A DNA stretch of 64,000 bases from Gp7-AA10 sp035636095 (GTDB lineage: Bacteria > Acidobacteriota > Thermoanaerobaculia > Gp7-AA8). The stretch lies in contig DASPZU010000105.1 in NCBI GenBank assembly GCA_035636095.1, forward strand, positions 9,491 through 73,490, given 5' to 3'. The first letter of the stretch is position 1. Each line of letters starts with the position of its first letter. The position numbers were made by a program, and so were the translations under genes. This document shows positions 58,386-64,000 of the stretch, piece by piece. The notes under the pieces are model-generated. The model was not told the DNA's origin. It saw only the letters and a list, made by a program, of their open reading frames with translations, and did not search any database.

Positions 58386-60349
58386 GGCTTCTCCTTTGAC
58401 AAGGCCTTCTCCCCCGCACTGCGGGGGAGAAGGTGGCCCCGCTTCGCGCCACCCTCTCCCGCGTTGCGGGAGAGGGAACTCGTTAGCGTCGTCTCGAACT
58501 CAAACTTGGTGGCCGGCGGCGCCGTGATCACCAACTGATCGCCTCGCTCCTCAATCGGGCCCTCGGTGAGCGAACCGGGAAGACCGGGAACTTTGACAAG
58601 CGTTGGCCGCATCTCGAATGTCGCGCCGCTGGGCGGGTGGGCGATGACTTCCATCGCGTCGGTCGCGAAACCGTTTGAAGTTTTCTGCAGCGGAGTGTCG
58701 GCATTCAGATGCCACTCCACCTTCTTTGCTTCGCGCGTCTCGATCCGGTCGCGAATCTGCAGCGTACCTTTTGGACCTAGGATCACTTCGCGCCGGTAGC
58801 GCTCGAGCGCCGCTTCCTTCGGATAAGCTCCCGCGGCCTCACCGATGATACGTGTCTGGTTCACTTCGACGATGCGGATTCGGTCGAGCGACTCGCGCGG
58901 CACCCCGGCCCACACATCGTGCTTTCCCTCGATGCCCTGTCCGACGCCGCCCACGGTGATGGTGTTGTGATTCCGCGCCCGAGACATGCCCGAGTATCCG
59001 GTGTCTCCGGTGAGGTAACGCCCGGCCGCCCAGAAGATGAAGCTGTTGGCGTCGGGATGCGCGTGACCGGTGCTCTGCCGCCATTCGGGGACCTTTGGTT
59101 GCAGTGCCAACGCGCGATGCCCTTCCGGCGGGCCGGCTTTGAATGCCAGCACGGTCGCGTCTTTGTCCCACGATGTTCGAATGTAGGCCACGCCAGAATC
59201 TTCGAAATGATGTCGCAGCGGAATTCGAGTCATCGGCGCCGCTTCCAGCGAGGGATCGCGCCAGATCAGCGTCCAGTATTCCTCGTGATTGCTCTGTCCG
59301 AATGCGCGGAGGCGCTCAGCGACGGCCTGCGTCTCGGGATCGCGCAAGCGAGCGGCGACGCGATAGAGGATGTTGTAGTTGCTGCGGAGCCGGCCGTCGG
59401 GATAGACGCGCGGGTAGTCAGCGCCTTTGTGGAGTCGCGTGAGCGGTCCTTCCCAGATGTCGCCGAAGTCGACGACGGTCTGTCCGTCGGGGAGTACCGA
59501 GTGCGCGACGTACAGCTTCCAGTTTCGAAAGACCTCGCGATCCCACAGACTCTCGCCGGTAGAGTGCTCCCAGGCATCGAGAAAGTGGACGAGCCACGGC
59601 GCGGAAAAGGTCCAGTACTCGAAGCCCTCGTAGTAGTGGCCGTCGGGACTGAGCAACTGGCCGGCGCGATGATGGTGCGCGCGTGCGAGCGCGGCCCACT
59701 GCGGGGCGTTCTTTGACTCGCCGTACAGCGCCAGCGCCGCGATGCCGAGCCCGGAGGTGGTGATGAAGTCGTGATTCTGCGTGAAGTTCAGTTTCTTCTT
59801 GGCAGCGAAGTAGTCATACACCAGATCGGCGTGACGCTCGAGCGAGCTGCGGATCCGCTGCCTTTCCGCCTCGGTGAGATCGTGAAAGAGGAGGTCGTAG
59901 GCCCATCCGATGGCGTAGAGCAGATGGCCGGCGGCCAGATCGGTGTTAGGCAGATTGTAGGTGTAGCCCCACGGCTCGTAGTCGATCGCCGCGAGGGTCC
60001 ATCGCCGCGCCGCGTCGAGGTACTCCGGTTTCCTCTCGATCGCGTACGCCAGACTCACTTCGGCGATGGCGTAGGCAACAGTGTTCTGTGCTCGCCGCTC
60101 CTGCGGTCCGGGGGGCTTGGGCGGCTCGCCCTTGAGCGCCGCTAAATTCGCGATCACGCGCGACCATTCCTCGCGATGCGTGGTGCGCGCGCGTTGGCGC
60201 AGCGCTTCGATTTCTTCGGCGGTGACGAATACGCGCGGATGCACGCCCTCGAGCTGCGGCTTCAGCCGAACGGGTTTCGCCAGCAGTTCCGCGAACGGCG
60301 GAGGTTGCGTTTGAAGCGATGCCGCAAAAACAAGAGCGGCGACAATCAT
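58382..60349 (-). CDS. Heparinase II/III-like polysaccharide lyase
   Basis: The 655-residue exported protein has a signal peptide (MIVAALVFAASLQTQPPP) and an alpha-toroid (about 40-330; GYTYNLPNTDLAAGHLLYAI, KLNFTQNHDFITTSGLGIAA). It ends with a heparinase II/III beta-sheet domain (about 370-620; TGHAHPDANSFIFWAAGRYL, RNHNTITVGG). The likely catalytic Tyr/His region is the NHDF and GHAHPDAN motifs. It should eliminate uronate residues from a polysaccharide. ATG 60349 follows GAGGTG; the longer frame is repeat DNA. About 30 C-terminal residues come from a family A repeat. Confidence 0.83.
   Translation of the reverse strand: MIVAALVFAASLQTQPPPFAELLAKPVRLKPQLEGVHPRVFVTAEEIEALRQRARTTHREEWSRVIANLAALKGEPPKPPGPQERRAQNTVAYAIAEVSLAYAIERKPEYLDAARRWTLAAIDYEPWGYTYNLPNTDLAAGHLLYAIGWAYDLLFHDLTEAERQRIRSSLERHADLVYDYFAAKKKLNFTQNHDFITTSGLGIAALALYGESKNAPQWAALARAHHHRAGQLLSPDGHYYEGFEYWTFSAPWLVHFLDAWEHSTGESLWDREVFRNWKLYVAHSVLPDGQTVVDFGDIWEGPLTRLHKGADYPRVYPDGRLRSNYNILYRVAARLRDPETQAVAERLRAFGQSNHEEYWTLIWRDPSLEAAPMTRIPLRHHFEDSGVAYIRTSWDKDATVLAFKAGPPEGHRALALQPKVPEWRQSTGHAHPDANSFIFWAAGRYLTGDTGYSGMSRARNHNTITVGGVGQGIEGKHDVWAGVPRESLDRIRIVEVNQTRIIGEAAGAYPKEAALERYRREVILGPKGTLQIRDRIETREAKKVEWHLNADTPLQKTSNGFATDAMEVIAHPPSGATFEMRPTLVKVPGLPGSLTEGPIEERGDQLVITAPPATKFEFETTLTSSLSRNAGEGGAKRGHLLPRSAGEKALSKEKP
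58402..58477. repeat. Compound palindromic repeat, family A, forming the lyase C-terminus
   Basis: CTTCTCCCCCGCACTGCGGGGGAGAAG and CCCTCTCCCGCGTTGCGGGAGAGGG lie side by side. It is read in frame as SLSRNAGEGGAKRGHLLPRS before the stop at 58382. Confidence 0.85.
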
Positions 60350-60363
60350 GCTGGCACCTCCGA

Positions 60364-60430
60364 ACCCGGCGCTGCGCGCCACCCTCTCCCCGCTGCGCGG
60401 GGCGAGGGCCCTCCCGCCGACGGGGTGAGG
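60364..60430. repeat. Palindromic repeat, family A
   Basis: GGCGCTGCGCGCC, CTCTCCCCGCTGCGCGGGG and GGGGTGAGG segments between the lyase gene and the upstream SDR gene. Confidence 0.82.
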
Positions 60431-60455
60431 ACGAGACCGATGATGACCCGGCGCA

Positions 60456-61217
60456 TCATCGCATGTGCAACCCGCCCGTGATATCGATCGTCTCGCCGAC
60501 GAGATAGGCGCTGTCGTCACTGGCGAGGAACGCGATCACTCGCGCAACATCTTCGGGCGTGCCGGCGCGACCCTGCGGGATGGTCTTGATGATGTTCTCG
60601 AATGTCTGCCGCGGCGTGTAGCGCTCATGAAAGTGCGTCGCGTCGATGAGCGCCGGCGCCACCGCGTTGACGCGGATGCCGCTGGGAGCGAGCTCCTTCG
60701 CTATGGCCTTGGTGAACGAGATCAAGCCACCCTTGGCGGCGGCATACGCGAAGGCGCCGGGGCCTCCGCCGTTGTGGGCCGCCAGGGACGAGACATTGAT
60801 GATCGCGCCGCTGCGTCGCGCGATCATGCCGGAGGCAGCAGCCTGCGTGCAGAAGAACGCGCTGGTCAGATTGAGATCGAGGACTTTCCGCCACAACTCC
60901 TCGCTCATCTCCGTCAGCGTGCGTCGCTCAACGAGATCGCCGGCGTTGTTGACCAGGACATCGATCTTTCCGAAGCGTTGCTCAACATTGCGGACGACCC
61001 TCCGCGCTTCTTCCAGTTGCGACAGATCGCCTTGAAACGTCTCCGCTTTTCTTCCCAACTCTTTCAACTTCGCGACAGTGGAGTTCGCGCCGTCGGCATT
61101 GCGAAAGTAGTGGACCGCGCAATCCATCCCACGCTCGCCGAACGCGATGGCCGTGGCGCCTCCGATGCCGCCGCCGGCTCCCGTCACAAGTCCGACGCGG
61201 CCCGCGAGCTTTGTCAT
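60456..61217 (-). CDS. SDR-family oxidoreductase
   Basis: The 253-residue classical SDR: GLVTGAGGGIGGATAIAFGE, NNAGDLVERRTLTEM, and catalytic VSSLAAHNGGGPGAFAYAAA followed by K. It resembles FabG-like sugar dehydrogenases. The place between the ROK regulator and the lyase/uxaC/kduD genes suggests reduction of fructuronate or tagaturonate, since no UxuB/UxaB is present (inference). ATG 61217 overlaps the ROK stop. Confidence 0.82.
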   Translation of the reverse strand: MTKLAGRVGLVTGAGGGIGGATAIAFGERGMDCAVHYFRNADGANSTVAKLKELGRKAETFQGDLSQLEEARRVVRNVEQRFGKIDVLVNNAGDLVERRTLTEMSEELWRKVLDLNLTSAFFCTQAAASGMIARRSGAIINVSSLAAHNGGGPGAFAYAAAKGGLISFTKAIAKELAPSGIRVNAVAPALIDATHFHERYTPRQTFENIIKTIPQGRAGTPEDVARVIAFLASDDSAYLVGETIDITGGLHMR

Positions 61218-62434
61218 GCCACGACCGGTGCAGCGAAAGACGGTGCGGCCACGAGCGCCGCCGCCCCTTTCAGTCGTGGGTAGTCGTTGGCGGGCACGAC
61301 CACGATCTCAACATGGCGGCCGACGGGGCGGAGCGTGCGCTCTTTGAGGCTGCCCCGCACTGTGACTTCGATCAGATCCCACGCAGCCGCGATCTCACCG
61401 CCGATGTAGATTCGCGCGGGATCAACGGCATTCACCACCGACGCGAGACCTAAGCCGAGGTAGCGGGCCGTCGTCTGCAAAGCGAAGAGCGCCTTGCTAT
61501 CGCCCGAGTGCGCCAGGGCGATGAGATCGTCGATGGTGAGCGCGGCGGGTTCGAGAGGAAGCGGCTGTTCTTCCTCGAGATTGCGGCCGAAGTATCGCGA
61601 CAGCGTGGCCAGGTTCGAGACGTACGCTTCCCAACATCCGTTCGCTCCGCATGCGCAGCGCGGTCCTTCGATGTTCAAAGTCATGTGCCCGAATTCGCCG
61701 GCCACATTGTGTTGTCCTCGCAAGAGCTCGCCCTTCACCATCACTCCCACGCCCAGTCCGTCGGAGACGCTGACGAAGACGAAATCGTCAGGAGTATCGC
61801 TGCCGCCGCGCGTGGCCCACAGTTGCGCAAGGGCGCAGGCGCGTCCGGAATTTTCGATCGAGACCGGAAGTCCGATGGCAACCTCGAGAGGCTCGAGCAG
61901 CGACAGATCGTGCCATCCCAGGCGAGGCGCGAACAGGACACGGCTTCCCGTGCGATCGACCATGCCCGGGACAACGATGCCCACTCCGGCACAGTCGCCC
62001 AACTCCTCATGATCCGAAAGAACGCGACGAATTCGCCTGGCCAACTCCGCTACGAATTTTTTCGGCTCCCGTTCGGTGGCGAAGCTGGTGACTCCCACCA
62101 GCGGCCGGCCGACCAGATCGGTCACCATGAAAAAGGTTCGCGTGGGCCGGATGTCGACCGCCACCGCGCAGCGCGAGCGAGTATCGACGAAGAGGAACTT
62201 CGGCTTCCGGCCGCGGGAGGTCTCGCCGGTCGCTCCCTCGAAGATGATTCCCTCTTCGATCAACTCATTGACGAGAAGGCTGACCGCGCCGCGGCGCATG
62301 TTCATCGAGCGGGCGAGCTCGGCGCGGGAGATGGGCTGTCGCTCGCGCACCAGGTTCAAGGCGATCTGACGGTTGATCTGCCGCGGGGTGGCGCGGGTCG
62401 CAACGCGGAAGTTGTTCGGATCGATCCGTCTCAC
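61214..62434 (-). CDS. ROK-family transcriptional regulator (NagC/XylR type)
   Basis: The 406-residue protein has an N-terminal winged helix (about 15-75; ISRAELARSMNMRRGAVSLL) and a ROK sugar-kinase-like domain. The structural zinc motif is GPRCACGANGCWEAYVS, and the sugar-binding part includes ENSGRACALAQLW and VAGEFGHMTL. The EFGH motif keeps the histidine ligand. It is probably a sugar-responsive repressor of its own operon and of the divergent TonB receptor gene. Confidence 0.9.
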   Translation of the reverse strand: MRRIDPNNFRVATRATPRQINRQIALNLVRERQPISRAELARSMNMRRGAVSLLVNELIEEGIIFEGATGETSRGRKPKFLFVDTRSRCAVAVDIRPTRTFFMVTDLVGRPLVGVTSFATEREPKKFVAELARRIRRVLSDHEELGDCAGVGIVVPGMVDRTGSRVLFAPRLGWHDLSLLEPLEVAIGLPVSIENSGRACALAQLWATRGGSDTPDDFVFVSVSDGLGVGVMVKGELLRGQHNVAGEFGHMTLNIEGPRCACGANGCWEAYVSNLATLSRYFGRNLEEEQPLPLEPAALTIDDLIALAHSGDSKALFALQTTARYLGLGLASVVNAVDPARIYIGGEIAAAWDLIEVTVRGSLKERTLRPVGRHVEIVVVPANDYPRLKGAAALVAAPSFAAPVVA

Positions 62435-62489
62435 GATATTTGTCTGTTACAAAACAAAATACAGTATCGCAACCATATTTGGATCAGTA

Positions 62490-62568
62490 TGCACCTAAAT
62501 TATGTGCAATCGCACTGTAACGTCAAGGTGAAAATAGGTTGACACAGCCGATCAAACGGCCATATTGT
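62490..62568. promoter_or_regulatory. TonB-receptor promoter with upstream inverted repeat
   Basis: TTGACA (62539-62544), 18 bp, TATTGT (62563-62568) is a strong promoter for the receptor at 62597. Upstream, TGCAC-N9-GTGCA (62490-62508) is an inverted repeat suited to a dimeric regulator such as the adjacent ROK protein. The rest of the 162-bp gap is AT-rich compared with its surroundings. Confidence 0.6.
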
Positions 62569-62596
62569 CATCTTAAAAGTCAAATTGGAGGACACC

Positions 62597-64000
62597 ATGC
62601 CGTTTCAGCCGTCTCGTGCGTGGGGTTGGACGCTCCTTCTGGCGTTGATGGTGGTCGCTTCCGCGTCCGCGCAAAATACCGTCGGGGAAATCTCCGGCTA
62701 TGTCCGCGACAGCGGCGGAGGCGCACTCCCGGGCGTTGATGTCAGGCTGGTATTCCCCGACATCGGCGTCGAACGCAGCGCGCAGACGAACTCGGGCGGC
62801 TTCTACGTGCTGCCCGCTCTTCCCTATGGCCGGGCGGACATCTCCGCGGAGCTGTCCGGCTTCCAGCGCTTCGTCCGCAAAGGGCTGAAAGTCGAGCTGA
62901 ATGCGCGGATGCGCGTCGACATCACACTCCAAATCGGAACCTTGAGCGAAGCCATCGAAGTGAAAGGGGCGGAGGCACTGATCTCGACCAGCCCTGATGT
63001 CGCGCACCTCATCAGCGGGGAACAGACCAAGGAACTGGCCATCGATGGCCGCACATACATGCAGTTGGTCACACTCGTACCGGGCGTGTCACGCAATGAA
63101 GGGAGTTATGAATCGGGCACGAGCTTTCGCGCCGACGGACAGCAGATCAACGGTCTGCGGAAAAACTTCGCCAGTCTGACGCTCGACGGCGCCGAGAATC
63201 TCGATGCCGGCTCCAATGCCACGCAAGTGCACAACGTGAGCATCGACGCCATCGAAGAGTTCAAGATCATCTCGAACCCCTACGACGCAGAGTTCGGAAA
63301 AGCGGGTGGAGCGCAGATCAACGTCGTCACCAAGCGCGGAACAAAAGACTTTCGCGGAGGTGCCTACAGCTTCCTGCGCGATGACCGTTTCGACTCCGAA
63401 AACAAGATCACCGGCCAGAAAGATCACCTCAACCTGAAAGACTTCGGCTGGAACCTCGGCGGGCCGCTCGTGTTTCACATGTCCAACGCCGACAACGCCC
63501 GACTCTTCTTTTTTGCAGGACAGGAATACAAGAAGCTCGACAGCCAGGTAGGTTTGACGAAGATCGCCGCGGTGCCGAGCGCGTTGGAGCGGGTTGGCGA
63601 CTTCTCGCAGTCGCCGCGGCAGCCGATCGATCCCACCACCGGCAAGCCATTCCAGGGCGGGATCATTCCGACGGAAAGACTGTCGCGCAACGGAGTGGCG
63701 TTGATCGCGAAATTCCCGCTGCCCGATGCGGCGCAGCGCGCGTTCTCCACGCTGACGCCGACACAAAATCGCAACATTCGCGAGGACATCCTGCGGTTGG
63801 ATTCGACGCTGACAAACGCCGCTTCATTGTCGGCTCGCTACCTGCGCGATACCGTCAACCAGGTCGAACCCTACGGCTCCTTCGGCGGAAGCTCGGGCTT
63901 CGCACAGGTCCCCACCAGCCACGCGCGTTTCAGCGAGAGTCTGGTGGCGAATTTTACGCAGACGATCGGCGGGCAGCTCCTTCACGACATGACCTTGAGC
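62597..64000 (+). CDS. Oar-like TonB-dependent receptor, partial
   Basis: The first 468 residues of an outer-membrane receptor, cut by the window end. It has a signal peptide (AWGWTLLLALMVVASASAQN), a carboxypeptidase-regulatory domain (about 30-115; GYVRDSGGGALPGVDVRLVF), a plug (about 120-250; NVVTKRGTKDFRGGAY is the typical entry to the barrel) and the first strands. ATG 62597 follows TTGGAGG. It is divergent from the ROK regulator and thus probably takes up the glycan attacked by the heparinase-like lyase. Confidence 0.9.
   Translation, partial: MPFQPSRAWGWTLLLALMVVASASAQNTVGEISGYVRDSGGGALPGVDVRLVFPDIGVERSAQTNSGGFYVLPALPYGRADISAELSGFQRFVRKGLKVELNARMRVDITLQIGTLSEAIEVKGAEALISTSPDVAHLISGEQTKELAIDGRTYMQLVTLVPGVSRNEGSYESGTSFRADGQQINGLRKNFASLTLDGAENLDAGSNATQVHNVSIDAIEEFKIISNPYDAEFGKAGGAQINVVTKRGTKDFRGGAYSFLRDDRFDSENKITGQKDHLNLKDFGWNLGGPLVFHMSNADNARLFFFAGQEYKKLDSQVGLTKIAAVPSALERVGDFSQSPRQPIDPTTGKPFQGGIIPTERLSRNGVALIAKFPLPDAAQRAFSTLTPTQNRNIREDILRLDSTLTNAASLSARYLRDTVNQVEPYGSFGGSSGFAQVPTSHARFSESLVANFTQTIGGQLLHDMTLS

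Noticed and set aside
5872..60430. CRISPR array from the recurring repeats
   Set aside because: Copies are scattered over 55 kb, palindromic and unequal, with no regular spacers and no cas genes.

Overview
The window is GC-rich bacterial chromosome, most likely from an uncultured Acidobacteriota. The clues are two Oar-like TonB receptors with an N-terminal carboxypeptidase-regulatory domain, a CadC/TolB-type sensor, giant CARDB/FG-GAP secreted proteins, an ECF41 sigma factor and dense sugar-acid catabolism. No rRNA, tRNA or CRISPR array was seen. No gene-free stretch exceeds 300 bases.

Layout. 1-5806: 5' part of a giant secreted protein carrying one CXXCH haem-type motif. 6-10.2 kb: a GH2 glycosidase divergent from an L-lactate permease. 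10.2-20.6 kb: one tightly overlapping branched-chain amino-acid operon, ilvB-ilvNC-ilvE-(mini-LysR)-ilvD-leuA-leuBC-leuD. It is preceded by a sigma70 promoter, an Ile/Leu/Val-rich leader peptide and a classical attenuator. Two gene pairs are fused (ilvN-ilvC and leuB-leuC). 20.5-25.4 kb: an ArsR regulator divergent from a NIPSNAP protein, an IPTL-CTERM protein and a PHP-like secreted protein with duplicated Ig domains.

25.5-44.1 kb and 56.3-64 kb: a split pectin/polygalacturonate and hexuronate utilization region. Outside the cytoplasm, a PL1 lyase, a GH28 polygalacturonase, a CE8-CE12-GH105 three-enzyme fusion, a heparinase-like lyase and two TonB receptors cut and import pectin fragments. 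Inside, a KduI/IolB-like isomerase, KduD, KdgK and KDPG aldolase handle unsaturated uronates. UxaC, ManD, an ExuT-like carrier, an L-fuconate dehydratase-like enzyme and several SDRs handle hexuronates and related acids. A FadR-type GntR repressor and a ROK repressor are the local regulators, and candidate operators are visible.

44.1-56.2 kb separates the two halves. It holds a ribbon-helix-helix gene pair with a 3 x 10 bp operator, an orphan antitoxin beside a toxin remnant, a CadC-like sensor, a two-motif aspartic protease, an MBL/TPR protein, an esterase, a decayed integron (intI 5' remnant plus attC-bounded cassettes) and an ECF41 regulon with matching promoters.

The most unusual thread is a family of GC-rich palindromic repeats, about a dozen copies here. 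They lie between genes and also in frame inside genes: as the LeuB-LeuC linker, just behind signal peptides of pectinases, inside the PL1 lyase, between the DNA-binding domain and membrane segment of the CadC-like sensor, and as C-terminal tails.
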